Origin: Stenopsyche tienmushanensis
Lineage: Eukaryota > Arthropoda > Insecta > Trichoptera > Stenopsychidae
NCBI GenBank assembly: GCA_008973525.1
Contig: WACJ01000041.1
Coordinates: 1,364,001-1,428,000, forward strand
Direction: 5' to 3'
DNA: 64,000 nucleotides
Shown: in pieces, positions 1 to 13,365 of the stretch
How positions within the stretch are numbered: the stretch's first letter is position 1
How the letters are laid out: each line of letters opens with the position of its first letter
Translations under genes and position numbers: made by a program
The notes under the pieces: model-generated
Databases searched by the model: none
The model's input: the letters and a program-made list of their open reading frames with translations, nothing else
What the model was told of the DNA's origin: nothing

Positions 1-290
1 GAAAATCCACGTTGGACAGCCGAGAAATTTATTTGTATTTGTTAAAGACGGAAAAGCCAAAACTATTGTCTACCCTAAAGCACTTAGCAGAATAATTAAG
101 TGAACAAAATTTATGCTTTTAATATTTTTTTCTTTATATATCATTCAATATCAATAAATGTATTCATTGTCGGAAAAAATGTCATTATTTATATCATTGC
201 TAATTAAACAAGATAACTTTTTCAAATTTCAAATGGTATTTTTAGAACTATTTCTTCTGTGGCAGCAACGCGCCGGGTACCAGCTAGTAT
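1..290 (+). mobile_element. Helitron 3' end with helicase C-terminus
   Basis: Reading from base 2, an open frame encodes the tail of a protein containing VGQPRNLFVF and VYPKAL, and stops at 101-103. This resembles the C-terminal end of the PIF1-type helicase domain of insect Helitron Rep/Hel proteins, which unwinds DNA during rolling-circle transposition. About 180 bases further on, a GC-rich stretch (GGCAGCAACGCGCC) precedes CTAG at 286-289 followed by T. That fits the Helitron 3' terminus, a short hairpin followed by CTRR and T. The hairpin stem is weak here, so the copy is probably old or divergent. The rest of the element lies before the window. An AATAAA at about 153-158 could end its transcript. 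The family call rests on remembered motifs plus the terminus. Confidence 0.6.
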
Positions 291-3200
291 ATTAATATAA
301 TTCTTCTTATAAGCGATGGGCACATGTTGTTCTCAAATATTAATCGATTTCCAAAAAGATATTATGAAGCTTCTTTGTGTAATTTGACGACTCTCAGTTA
401 AAGAGATCACGCATTGAGATAAGTGATATTGCCGTCCTTAAGTACAAAATAACAACCCAAGTGTAGTAGTCATTAATTCACTTTTCTTCCAGCTTATTTG
501 CTCTATCAATTGTTCCGTTGTTAGATCCATTAGTTTACAAACAGATGTTGGCACGAGAGATTGTTCGTTAATATCCCAACACGAAAACTCGATAAGGACA
601 GGGCCCACCCGCCGTGGGGGTGGGTTTGAAATAAAAAGGGATTTCGGCACAATGAAAGGCGTTGATCCCAAAGTTGTATTCATTCAGAACAGGAAGGAAG
701 AAAAAAGCTCCAACTCGGCCTCATCATTGATTCATTGACAAATTGGACTACTTTGGTAACAAAGCGGGAAGGTCATCACGTCCGTTATCGCAATTTATCC
801 TTATTTTACACGCCAAATTGACCGGGGAGTGCGAAAATTTTTGCCCGCCTCGCAATTAAGTACTATCATTTCTCATTTTTTGTCTCGCTCAAATGAAGTA
901 AAAATGCGTCGAATTGATCTTTATCGGCTGCCGATACGGAAGAAATGTTTCAAGAGTTCCATGGTTGGTTGCTTTGCGGCTTCAAGGTCCATCAAAATTA
1001 AGGACACGTGTTGGAAAAGTTTATGTATTTAATTTATTCTGTTGATCTCGCCGTTAAATAATTATTTCGTCTGATGAATAAAGAAAAGTGCCAAAGTTAA
1101 GACAACAAATTGAATCCTTATGTATATTAATCACGCGAAATAAATGTGGATTTATAGCATTTAAACAATACGCCAAGATGATATTTTTCGCTTAAATTTT
1201 AATAAACATTGAGTTTGAATCATGAAAAATTTCTCATAATGAAATACATGTTTTGAGTATAATAGTTATTTGTTCTTTATATTTTTATGTTTATATTGTG
1301 CTTCAATAATCGAACAAAACTTAATTAATAATTATTAATAACATCCAATTTTCAAGTTCAAATTTGTAAAATCGACGTCAAAAAGAAACTCAGACAGATG
1401 ATATAATTTTTATTTGTGATCATTTGGGTGTTTTTTGTTTTGATGAAAATTTGTGATTTGATGTGGTTGGAATTGCAGTTCAATTCAATGGAATTTCATA
1501 CCTGCGTCAGCTTCTCTTCGTCAGCTTATAACTTTGCGAATTTTATTTATATTGACTTGAAATTTACTGAATGTATTCTTAAATATTGATTCTTTCTGAT
1601 TCATGAAAAAAATACTATTTTTTTGAAACGACAGGGTAAAAACATCCCTGTTAAAAACATATGAACAGTTTATTTTATAACAATGTATTTATCCTAAATT
1701 TTAATTTAAGTCAATAAAAGACATTATAAATGCTTTTCCAGTATTAATTTTTCTATACCGATGGAGTTGCGATTTGTTGAGCGGATTATCAATTGAGAGT
1801 GAAAGCTTTGCCCTCCTGATGTGCAAGTAGGGACCTCCTAAGTCGTCCTTTTGCGGAAGTGGTTATCCTCAGATCTTTCCACATATTGTGTTGAATTTTC
1901 TATTGTGCATGTTTCCTGTTAGCGAATTCATACGTTTTGAATTTTTCAAAAGAGAGTGTTTGTTGGACTTAAAACAAGAATGGAATTACACAAGTCGGTA
2001 TGAATATGGATGTTGTGAAGTAAACATAAACATTAATGAATATCGGCAAATTGTTAATTAACACATTGATTACTTTTCCAAATGCCTCTTATTAACACAG
2101 CAATTACATCACAAATGAAAATTAGCATGATTAAAATAGAATCTTCTTGATGAATTTTGGTTCAACGTAATAACTTTTCAGTGTTTCATTATACGCCGTA
2201 CAGTTTATTGCGCTATGTCCTTTTGAGTTCTCGAAAACGGATGACCAAATGTTACTTTTGAATGCCTCGAAGGTAAATTTTAGTTCCACGTGGGAACACA
2301 TATTCTGAACGAGTAATTATTAGAAAGTTTAAGGGTAGTAAGACTGTTTTTGGCAATGCAGTTGTAAAATTTGAGCGCTCGGGAATTTATTTGAACAAAA
2401 AGCGGTCTGGGTGTTCGTGAATGACCACGTTAAAGGATAACCATGCCATACGTTGCATAGCCGTTTGGTATCCAATAAGTTCTTCAAACATGATACTAAA
2501 AGACTTGTTAAATTACACGTAGTCGTATTTAACTGATCTATGAGTAGTCCTAATTTAAATACAACAGACTGTCTTTGAGACCATATAATATCAAATAATT
2601 GGAAACATAATTTTAATAAAATGCTTGAATAGATCTCACTCAAGCTATTAGTTCGCTTATACGATTTTGATATGACACGGTTGATGAATTGTTGCATATT
2701 TGTATTTTGATATACAAGATATCGAAGAAATATTGAAGGATCGTATGTTGAACGAAGAAGAATTAATCGAAATTTTGGATGAACCTCTGAATAAAATAGT
2801 AAAGTCATTTTAAAAAATAAGCATATTTGGCAAAAAACGAATTATTTGGCAGACCTTATGTAAGTGATGAATGCTATTGCTTCCAAAATAAATTCAAAAA
2901 TGATTGCTAATTTTAATATCTATCACATTTTGTTAATGTATTTGTTTTGGATTACATAATGTTGATATTGGCTTTTAGTACGTTTCGAGTTTATATACAT
3001 AGATTTGTGCGAGTGTTTTTTCTTTAACTCTTGATATTACATTTAGAGCATTAATAACGTTTTATACTCTTACCTTTCGTTGGAAAGCTGTTCTTATTCC
3101 CTGAGCGTAACGTATTTGTGGAGGAAATTTACGTTTTAAGCACATCGGTAAACCACTTTATTCCGGCAAAGGAGGAGCAAAATATTCCTTCCTGCGGAGG

Positions 3201-4394
3201 GAAAATTATTTGATGTTTATATTTGAATATGAAATAAATATAAAAAAATGAGGCTCTAAGGTCAAAAAGCGCTCTCGGGTTATTCAAAACAAATACTCGA
3301 ATAAGGCTAAAATCTAAAAGGCTACGCCGAGCTTATCAGGGGGCTTTCGCGAAACTTCCATAAACTCTGCATGGCTTCTAACCACAAATTCTACAATCCT
3401 GTCCAAGGGTCGAGAAAGAGAATAAATTAAATCTTAATGTTAAGCTACTTTTATACTTTCATCGGGAAAGTCTCTCCTCCATTGTGGACGGGGGCGTACT
3501 ACACCTTTTCACCTTTGTTATATTATATACGCCACCTCTTAGCCTGATTGTTTAGGAATAAAATAAATACCCCAAATTAAACAAACGCTTTATTTATTAA
3601 ATTGTTTATAAACGAATTCTAAATTTGTTGCCGTCAGCTGTTGAATAATCATTGAAATAGATATATGTTTGATTGAAATTGAGCTCATGTAACGTATGTT
3701 ATTTATATCTGAAAGAGAGATCAAACAATGCTTAAAGCTGGGGGAATTTTAGGAAGATGAAAATGATTGAAATTATAGCATCTAATATATTTTTTAATGA
3801 TGTATAGTTTTAACTTAAAGATGTGTAATGCAGGACGGCTTCACAGAAAAGCAAGAGTGTTGGAATCATCAAAGAAATAATTGAATAGGGAAAATTAATG
3901 TATTTAATATTATATTGATCATATGGCAAAGCGAATGGATGAAAGCTATCATTAAATATTGAGGTTATTTTTTGTTATATTGAATTTTAAAATGATGATG
4001 ATTTGATGAATGATGAAAATGATTTATTGTTAGCCTCCATCAAGACATGGTCAAATATACTTATTGAAAATAATATAAATTTCAGCATTATTTTGCATAA
4101 TTATTTTTAAGCAGATTTCCATTTTAACCACAAGTGAGATTCAGGATTTATGAGATTTTCAAGCTTTTGACCAACTTATGCCCTCCCATGGATAAAAATA
4201 TATATTAAATTTAACCCTATATATATTTCATGTTGCTCAGTGGGACTGTGAGAAAAATCTATTTACCACCCTCTTTCTTTTTTAATTAAATTAAATTTGA
4301 AATTGAATTTGATTAGTATATTCATAGTTATTTGTCTATCTATTTATCGGTTTTAATGAAAAAATACAGATTTATATACTAAAAATTTCAATAT
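291..4394. other. AT-rich spacer, no supported gene
   Basis: Spacer with only short chance-length open frames (81 aa minus at 438-683, 67 aa plus at 829-1032, 159 aa minus at 2329-2808). None shows a domain, a credible splice context or biased composition. A glutamate-rich 41-codon stretch sits on the plus strand at 2688-2813, but its frame is closed by a stop just upstream. No transposon terminus was seen in this stretch. Confidence 0.4.
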
Positions 4395-4580
4395 CTTTTT
4401 ACAGACCCTTAAATGAGACCACTATTGACCAGTTTGACATGGTTTTAATAGCATGTAAATGATTTTAAAAATGTGGTTCCCTAAAAAACCTTCTATTGAT
4501 TTGATCCCACAATGAAATTATTTATATATATTATTATTTTTTAAGGCTTTTTTCCCTATATTATTCCTACCCTTATCTTC
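4395..4580 (-). repeat. Degraded SINE copy 1
   Basis: The core, from the segment resembling ATTACCAACCATTTTGACAT through TTTTAAAAATGTGGTT, matches the cores at 13366-13620 and 16268-16500. A flanking block ending in TTTCCCTAtattATTCC matches the flank of the 16.4 kb copy. The tRNA-like head is no longer recognisable here. Orientation is set by the 16.4 kb copy, whose tRNA-like promoter reads on the minus strand. Confidence 0.5.
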
Positions 4581-4641
4581 CCGCATAAATATTTACAAAG
4601 ATGAATTGTATATGATTCATTGAAAGTTTGATATACATATA

Positions 4642-5282
4642 TTAGGGTGTCCCATAAATTTCTTTCGTTTTTATATTAGAAAAAAAATAAACAATAATTT
4701 GTATTACATCAAAATGTATTGAATAATATATGATTCATTCTGTTATATTACCTTTCTCCATCTCTCCGGAAGCCTCATAATGCCTTCTTGCCAAAATTTT
4801 CCAGGTTTTTTGGCAAAATATCGATCAAGGTACATTTTTATATCATTTTTTTAATTAAAATTTTTATCACGTAAAGAATTTTTCAATGAAAGAAATAAAT
4901 AATTATCTGAAGGGGCAATGTCCGGGGACTATGGAGAATGAGGTAAAACATCCCAGTCAAATGATGATAATTTATAATTTAATAAAACGATAGAGTATCC
5001 AACTTTCATCTCCAGTAATAAGTCTCTTCAAAAACGTTTGGCTATTATGTCGTTGGAGAAGAAGATCGCATGTACACGCTGAAGTTTATTTTAGTCAATC
5101 AGTTCATGAGGAAGCCACACATCTGAACGATTGATGTAGCCCAATTTTGTTAGATGATTATGGACAGATGTTTGCAAAATTTCTAACTTGTTAGCTATTT
5201 TGCGAACAGTATAACCCGGGTTTTCTTCAAACATGGCTATGATCTGTGTTCATTTGCGAAAGCAACTTATGGGACAATCTAA
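4642..5282 (-). mobile_element. Internally deleted mariner, family 1 copy A
   Basis: The termini are inverted repeats (TTAGGGTGTCCCATAAATTT at the left; the right end reads TTAGATTGTCCCATAAGTTG on the minus strand), flanked by TA on both sides. The minus strand holds transposase pieces in order: N-terminal helix-turn-helix region with the signature around HELTD (about 5250-5060), the first catalytic block TGDESWILY (about 5000), then after a junction WDVLPHSP and SPDIAPSDNYLF (about 4960-4890), which carries the third catalytic Asp, and near the left end FWQEGIMRLPERWRKV. The central part with the second Asp (HDNARP region) is missing, and a stop sits within the third block. At 641 bp it is about half a normal 1.28 kb mariner and is a typical non-autonomous deletion derivative. 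Confidence 0.85.
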
Positions 5283-5284
5283 TA

Positions 5285-8092
5285 TAACCATGTTAAATTT
5301 TGTGCACGTATATGCATATGTGCATGTATGATGAATTCTAATCAAATGCTCGGATAAACTATTAAAACCTCAAGTCTTATATATTTGTCAATCAGCGAAA
5401 CAAGTCATTGAATTGCTTCAAAATTGTATTAAACGTTTCTGATATGGCACGAATAGAGGTGGATTTGTATTCGGATGTGTTCTCACATATAAACCATTTA
5501 TTTCAGTCATAAATTTAGATTCAAAATGTACATGCTTTGTATAAACTAACCTGTTCATTTGATTTAGAGCTCTTAGTGCACTTGCAGTGCAGAAATTTAT
5601 ATAAATGCAAAGCTTGATTCAACGAAATTCAGGGCTCACAAATTATAACGAGGATCGTTTAGGAACTTGTTATTTGTTAAGCTTTAGGCTATAGAATTTC
5701 TATACTTTACCATATGTCTGCGACGCTTAGCTTACATAACGTTTCTCAAATAAATTGCTATTGAAAATTTATAGAACTATGATTTAGGAATGATTCCTCA
5801 TATACATGAAAGTTATAATCTGCGTCAGAATTGTTATTTATTCCCAATGAATAGTTTATTCTTAGCATGAAGGATGATAAGAAGGAGAAGGGCATAGATT
5901 ATTCTGTTTGCTTGTTTGAGGGTTGTAAATGGTAAATTTTGGATAGTTTTCGATCTTCGAATGAATTAATTTATCCAACGACAGTTTATTTATAGTCATA
6001 TTTCGTCATCTGTTAACTCCAATTAGAGCAGTCTTTTGAGGTTCTTAGTGCCTGTTGAATATTACATGAGCCCAAAACTATAAATACTTATTTTAAGATT
6101 TGAAGTCAATCTTCGTTTTTATTCCTCGTTCTATGAAAAATATATTTGTGCTAGGGAAATAAATGCTAAATTCAAGCGATCATTTTAAGAATGACTGTAC
6201 CTTTAAATATATATATATTAAAGCATCTGTTGCAGTGTCATATTGCTATTGCACTAGAAACATCTGGATAAATTAAATTTTGTTCAACGTCCAATTGAAC
6301 AAATGTATCTGTTGTGAACGGACAAAAATGGTCTTTAACAAGGGTGAGACTTTAAGTGATGACAACAACCCCACATTATCAGAATGTTTACAATGTCTGT
6401 TAGCCAGGATGTGAAAATATCTTTTTTAAAACAAGGGTCCATGTACAAAAATAAATGCATATCCTTTATATTTAAATATATCTAGTGCAAATTATTTTAA
6501 AATCTAAATTGATATGTACAAATCATTGATTGTTTTAAATAATATATACAAGTATTTGTTGAAAAAAAAATTATATGCATTTAAAATGAAACATTGGCGA
6601 ATCAAATGGTAAGAATCTGCTTTAAAATAGTAGGTGAGATTATATGATGTGTTTTCGCAAACGAGAAGTATTAAGCACGGAAGTAAGGACTTATAGAACG
6701 ACAAAATGGTTTTATTTAAAGCTCCAAAATATATGCAAGGATTATGAGTCCGTGTCTAGTTAATATTGCAGTCGTTTTATGCCGTTATGACTGCGTATCC
6801 TTTCGGTGCGAAAACTTTTGGGTTCTCCTAATATTAGGCCCGTGTGCTTGGCGCTAATCAAAATGAAAAGGATGTTTACTTTGTGAATTAATGATAATGT
6901 TTTGGCATGAAGTTTGATCTATTGTTATAATAGCTGGTATAATCAGCCTAATCTAACACTTGTATCGAATAAATCAATAGTGTGAGTTCGAACTTGTAAC
7001 GATCTTGTATGAAACGCTCGAGAGAACATTATTGGAAAAAATATTGAGAAGGGTTTTTTAAGTTGACTACTTAAAAATATCAAAGAAAGGGCTTTGATGT
7101 ATTAGGGTACTTAGAGGAAAAATGTTTTTTTGAGGTACTTTGACGAAAATCAATAAGACCCATATTAGGGTCAGAATCCTGACCTGGATTAATCTCAAGC
7201 ATTGAAACAAATTTCACCTCTCATATTTTTCAGTTGAAGTATGATGATTTAGTGATTGGTTTTAAATAGTTTAATGCTTTTGAATGATGGCGGAAGCCTT
7301 TGCTCATTGTAAAAAGTTTAAAAAATACATGTTTTTAATTGGATGTAAATTTTTATTCAAAAGCTTGTGTTTCCTTTTCAACAATAGAACATTGACAAAG
7401 CAGTGTTTATTAATTTTAAATTGCATCGAATGTGGGAAAATTTTAATATAGTCCCCATATGAAATGATGCTTGTCAACAACAGCAAACGCCAAAGCTGGT
7501 CCATTTTTAGTGTGTTCGTTTTGCATTCTGAATTGATGCTGTAGGCGTTTTTAGAACGAAGTCATCCAGGAATGTAAATTGGTTCTCGGCATGCCACTTT
7601 GGGGCTACATTTACCTGTCATAAAATATTTATTACCTATTCAAACTCTTGCCCTTTGTCTGCAAATCTGGTTCTATTCGGGTTGTTTACCACTTAACCGC
7701 AAAAACCACTACTGTGCCGCAGTAAAGTTAAAGTGAACTCAACCGCGGTCTTGACAAGTGCATAATGAGTGGAAATCACTCCTGTTCGTACTTTTATTCA
7801 AATGTTTTTATGAAAGCAAACTTGAAAGAGTTTGCTTTTCATGGAAATGTTTCCACTCTTTGCTGTGTATAAATCGATGAGATAAAATTGTTTTCCCATG
7901 CAAGTGCAATACAGAATAAATGGAGGATGTTGTGTGCAGAAATAGATACAACATTTAACGAATATTTAATAATATGTTAGAGTAAATTTACGAATTTGTA
8001 TTCAATAAAAAACTTATGTCTGTTATTGACCCATCAGCATCCATCTTCTTTATCTCCACACTTTCCCGATTTTCTTCAGATTTCTTTAATCA
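5285..8092. other. AT-rich spacer, no supported gene
   Basis: Only short frames of random composition (66 aa at 6504-6704 and 66 aa at 7304-7504, both minus) are present. About 7560-7760 is less AT-rich than its surroundings and could be a conserved non-coding block. No terminal repeats or known motifs were seen. Confidence 0.4.
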
Positions 8093-8418
8093 CTAGATAA
8101 TGAGTATCCGAGATGGTCTTCCACCTTTCCATCCCCAGTGACAAGTCTCTTCAACAAAAAGTTGGCTATTATGTCGTTTGAGAAGAAGATCGCATTTTGA
8201 AATACGCTGAAGTTTATTTGAGTCAGTCAGTTCATGAGGAAGCCACACATCTGAACGATTGATGTAGCCCAATTTTGTCGTCAGATGATTATGGACGGAT
8301 GTTCCTGGAATTTCTAACTTGTTAGCTATTTCGCGAACAGTATATCGCGGGTTTTCTTCAACCATGGCTATGATTAGATCTGTGTTCATTTGCGAAAGAA
8401 ACTAATGGGACAACCTAA
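8093..8418 (-). mobile_element. Truncated mariner, family 1 copy B
   Basis: Only the 5' part of the element remains. The right terminus reads TTAGGTTGTCCCATTAGTTT on the minus strand and is followed by TA at 8419-8420. The transposase starts at an ATG at 8387-8389 and runs through a helix-turn-helix region and the mariner signature WLPHELTDSNKLQRISKCDL, aligning base for base with copy A. After NSQLF the frame shifts; the matching KRLVTGDG block continues in the next frame and homology stops at about 8093. The ATG lies only about 30 bases inside the outer end, so the terminal repeat and the coding start almost touch. Most 1.3 kb mariners have a longer leader. Confidence 0.85.
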
Positions 8419-8420
8419 TA

Positions 8421-11400
8421 TATAATATAATATTTTGCCTTTGTAAATCATAAATACGTTTTCCATATCGAAGATATCATGTTGTACAGATTGATTCGAG
8501 CATCATGTAAGTATTATTAGAGAGAATTTTTATAAACATATTATTCTGATAAGATATTCTGTTTAAGCTAATGATCAGATATTCCAAAAATCCAATAATG
8601 TTTTTTGGCATATCAAAGAATCAGTTGTAAAACATGAGCTGAAAATTCATTCAAGCGAATTTCATTCAATTTGTATTTGTCATGCGAGCATTAGGAATGA
8701 AACATTTAGAAAAAATGTCTTAAATTGGAAACACTTCAGGAATAAATTTCAAGTCACGTTGTCCTTCAAAGTAACGGTCGTAATTTAGGACGCTGGAAAG
8801 GTGTAAATTGGAAAGCTGATGGTTTCTGATTGAAAAAGTTTAAGATTAAGTTAGAAGCGGCTTCAATATATTTGAGGTGATTGAAAGCGGATCGACTTTT
8901 TTTCAAGTGAAGTAGTTGCTATATTTTTTACGAGATTACAGAATCGTCCAAAATGTTTTCCAGGACACTTTTGTATATCACAATATATAAATGATTGACA
9001 ATTGGACGTTGATGGACAGACAATGTTCGCGTGAGAATTTTTCAATACGTTCATGGATTGACAATGAATAAACGATTATCATTCTATAGCATTTAAGGCC
9101 AGTTTTTTATTAACCTTTCCTTCACCATGATGCATTTAATACAACTCGACTCTAATAATGGGAATATCGATATGAAATATAATAGAAATTTATAAATGAT
9201 GTTATCTTAATTCAATTGAAAAGAGATCCGCTATGAGACTATAATAACAAATATTCCCGCGGCCAAGACTATCGGTCGACCCTGTTCTCTTTAATGCGCG
9301 TTCGCATTCCCCTCTAATATTCTACAAAGCCTATATACAAAAATGTATTTATTTGAATTTAATATTATTATAACAGGTATTTTTATAAATATTTGACACT
9401 AAGATTTGTCCAATTTCACAAATGTACAGATCGATTACAAGTGATATTTATACGAAAATCTATTCTATAAGAATCAATATAAAAATAAATTGACTGATGT
9501 ATACAAATTAAAATACCAGGGTGTTCATATAAACCCTGATTTATATAAGTTTACTTTATAATACTGTATATATAATTTTACGAATATAGAGTGAATTGAT
9601 TAGGAACATAAGAAATGTGCTGTGTTCATTAATTTACATGCAATTTCATCTCTTTGAAATGCTTTTAATGCGTTAATCATGCAATAATATATCATGTTTT
9701 AATACTATTAACTCACAATAGGATGATTTAAATTCAATGTGAGGCTTTTGGATTATAATATCGATCAAACTTGACTCACAGCAAAGTGCATGCACAAAAC
9801 GCAGAGTGTTATGATCGGACTAATGAGTCTGAAGTGGATACTAATGGCTACAGTTGAAACCTACTCCAGGGATCCCAATCCGGAGCATAACTGCAATATT
9901 AATATCTAATACTGTGCCCATACTTCTTGAGCATTAATATGTATGCAATAATGGACATCAATTTAAACGGAGACTTTGTTCGAGCTTTAAAGCAAATATT
10001 TCAATGGCCACATTTCACAACTCGAATTTATCAAATATTCGGGATACTTTAATAATCAAAGTTTATAATGACTACTGTATATCATTTTAATTGTCTGACT
10101 GTTTCATACTTCGCATGGGAGTAATATTTTCTATCCAAAGCTGATGTATTATGTTACAAACAAAACTTCTAGTGGCTGGTAGAATGCCTTTTTGGTAGCT
10201 TGTTCAGAATTGTGTGTAAATTGCATTCATGTACATATTATTTTATAATATAATTAAAACAATGCACACTGAATCAGCATTAAAAAGTTACGGTACATGC
10301 TTTATGCTAATGAATATCTAATGTATGTAAAAATATGCTATATTATTATCGATAGAAATGAATCTGATACTCAAAATACTGTAGTTATGCCAAATCAGAA
10401 GACGATGAAACTGTCTAAAAACGTTTGCAAAATCGAAATCATAAAAGGTATTATTATATGTCAGAGGGTGGAGCAAAGGGAGTTGATTGAATTTTCTTCA
10501 AAGTTCAACTAAGCGAAATTTGAAACGGATCAACATCAAATTGATATTCGAGAATTTAAAAAAATATTCAAACAAAATTAATCTATTATAGCTTAGTATA
10601 TATATTAAATATATATATATATTTATATACTAATAATAGCAATAACCATTTTGCACTATACTAATTGGCGTATTAAATTAAATCGGTCGTTTAAAAATAA
10701 CGATATTGTATAAAGAACACATACATACATTAAATTTTCATATCATGACTTGAATGTTGCCAAAAATGTTTTCAGACTTAATAGTGTATAATTTAACGCT
10801 AATAATTATTAAAATATAATAACATTGCCAAAGAAATCATAATACACTTGATTTGATTAAAATTAAAATGATCTTTCATGGCCTATAATAACAACTAAAT
10901 ATAAAGGGTATGACTGAATATTTTTACATATCAGATTGACCATCAAATCAATGCTTGAAATTCTAACTCGAACGGATTGCTATTATAGTAAATTTATAAA
11001 TATTAATGTATTCCTAATAAGATTTCTCTCTTAAACAAATGTCAGCGACGACATGTTTAAATTTCCCAAGGGAAGTGTCATATTTTCAGAATATATCAGT
11101 ATTAATGCCAATTTGCCATTATTAAAATATTTTGCGACGCCCTTGGATGGTAATAACATGTTTTTAAATTAATAAACACTTAAGTCTTCAACAAATAATT
11201 TCATCATGGCTTTGACTTATAACCATTGTATGCTTATTCATTAAACAGTGGCGTGATATGAAGGCTACCGGGTGATCATCGCTACCAGAGTGTTATTGGA
11301 CAGAGAGACACCCCAACTGCGAGACTCCAATGATGACGAACCTTTTCCTTGAGTATTGCAAATTATTACCGTAAAATAATATTTTTTTTAAATAAAAAAT

Positions 11401-11500
11401 AATTAATCAATGTCATCGATACAATGTATTCTCGTTCAGCAGAAACATTTTTTTTGACGTTCTTCAGATGTTAATTGACTAATAAAATATATAATAGGTG
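8421..11500. other. AT-rich spacer, no supported gene
   Basis: No convincing coding region. The 71 aa plus frame at 10297-10512 and 63 aa minus frame at 8863-9054 have no recognisable features. A short GC-richer patch lies at about 9255-9310. Unexplained unique sequence of slightly higher GC occurs at 11240-11350. Confidence 0.4.
10594..10632. repeat. AT-only inverted repeat
   Basis: A stretch starting TAGTATATATATT and ending in its near mirror TTTATATACTA forms an almost pure A/T inverted repeat. It is probably low-complexity (TA)n sequence rather than a functional hairpin. Confidence 0.5.
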
Positions 11501-11504
11501 TCAA

Positions 11505-11578
11505 AGGGATGGCTGAGACACAATTGATGGTCAAAAAGTAAATACGAAAAAAACGGCATTTCTAACTGGACAACCTAA
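11505..11578 (-). mobile_element. Possible mariner end fragment
   Basis: On the minus strand the sequence beginning at 11578 reads TTAGGTTGTCCAGTTAGAAA, with TA at 11579-11580. The TTAGGTTGTCC start is shared with the family 1 mariners in this window, but the following bases differ. A related stretch (GTAAATACGAAAAAA then TGGCATT) is seen near 31320. No transposase sequence could be read next to it. Confidence 0.3.
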
Positions 11579-11602
11579 TAGTTTGATTCCACAAGTAACA
11601 CA

Positions 11603-11735
11603 TCACTCAATAAGTTCGTAGAATGACTAATAAAAAAACATTTTTTAATAAACAACAAAAAAAAACAACGACTTCATTCATCAAAATAGTCTCCTTTAAC
11701 CCCTAAAGGAGTACTATCCCAGGGTCTGGGACCCC
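11603..11735 (-). mobile_element. Possible mariner 3' tail
   Basis: On the minus strand a short frame ends in VKGDYFDE and a stop at about 11682-11684, which resembles the extreme C-terminus of several mariner-like transposases (a GDYF-type ending). It is followed by A/T-rich sequence and a possible terminal stretch around CAATAAGTTCGTAGAATGAC. No matching left end was found, so the call is tentative. Confidence 0.3.
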
Positions 11736-13365
11736 CCTTCACTTATTCGAAAGAGCACTCGAGCACTTGTACATTAAACTCGGAGATAGAGAGAGAACGT
11801 ATCGAAATACGGAAGACAGAGACGGAGAACTTCCCCGCATACATCGCACGATTGTATAGATCGTTAACCCAAATTTATCGACTAATATTTTGTGCTTTTG
11901 ACAGTGTTTGTTTATTCAATTGCTTTCTGTTTGTTGCTTCTTGTTGAATTCTTTGTCTAATTATCATTTCCTTCTAAAGCAGGAGCAAATGAATCAATTT
12001 TTTGTGTACTGTTTATCAACTGTGTTTATTTACAATTGACTCTGCCTCAAATTGAAGATTGTCCTACGTTGATAGGAGCTGACAGAAAGTAATCGCTGTA
12101 ATGCTATTATGGCATCAACGACTTCAACGATTTTAAATTTGCTCACTCCTCAAAGTCTAAGAGGGATACATTCATTATAATGCTTCTCTAACATTTTAGT
12201 AGAATGATTCATCTTTAACCTCAAAATATGCTTCAGTTTCAGCAATTCTTCATTGGAGGCAAATCTGTTTTCCAGGAGCATTATTTTTAGGTCTACAAAT
12301 AGTTAATAGTCGCTGAGAGTCATATGCACATATTATTAGAAAGATGGTACTTACTAAAAATTATATGGTTTTGTCAAAAATGGCGCAAACTATATTTCAT
12401 CATAAATATAATGTTACATATAGTCATTTTAAAGCACAATAAGTTTTATTTTTTGCGAGAATATAATACAATAGTACCAGCTGTAATCAAACAATAGAAA
12501 TTTCGAGATGAGATATTATACCAAAGCAAGGTAATGAAGACGCAAACACTCCGGCATTGTGGAAGTTCTTGCAGAGCTTTATTGAGCAATTTGCATTCAC
12601 AACACAGATGCTTGGAATCCATTAAAATTCAATTAGTCGCGATAGAGATTTACAGACAAAGGTACGGTTAAAAAAATAATAACACCCACTGCGATCGACG
12701 AAACTCCATTATCGAATAGATATCTGGAGGGTTGGCGTGGAGGGGGGGGGTAAATGTGTAGAACGAGCTGAAAATGTGTAATAAAGCTGAAAAATAGCAT
12801 CAGCACTTTGACGTCATTCAACTTGAGATTGTAAGAATAGAAACTTGACAAAGACTCCTAACTGCTTTGAAGTGAAACGTGATCGAGTGGGCCTTATGCA
12901 CACCACAAAAGTTTTCAAAACTATCCAATTTGACCCATATAAATAACGTGCACGGAGTGAACTCTTTGTCATTTCAAGATCATTTTTTTTTGGGTATACA
13001 CATTAAAAATAATGGTATCTCGAGGAAAAACATTTTTATGATAGCGAAGACGTCTGCTAATGGGACTCGTGTACTAAATTCAGGAGAAGAATCAAACCTT
13101 ATAAAAATATAATATGCTTTTACGATCCATATACCTTGTCCTAATTTACAAAAAGTGTTTATTTTAAAATTATACAAATAATCTTAATTTATAATAATTG
13201 TAGAATTCGATTTATTTTGTTTGTATTAGGTTATCCCGGAAGATATCAATTTTTTTCACGCAACAATTAACTCTCACCTTGTCTGCAATTTTTATATAAC
13301 TTTCATATAGAAATTTGATAGTTTCAACTGAAAATACGAATTAAAATGAATTTTTAGCTGTAGTA
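11736..13365. other. Spacer, no supported gene
   Basis: The stretch begins with a GC-richer patch (about 11700-11860) containing a small hairpin TCCCAGggtCTGGGA. The remainder is AT-rich spacer with short frames on both strands (for example 12633-12851 and 12879-13112) that overlap each other and look random. Confidence 0.4.

Noticed and set aside
2329..2808. 159-residue minus-strand open frame
   Set aside because: No recognisable motif. A Glu-rich 41-codon stretch on the other strand (2688-2813) is equally unsupported, so neither is called.
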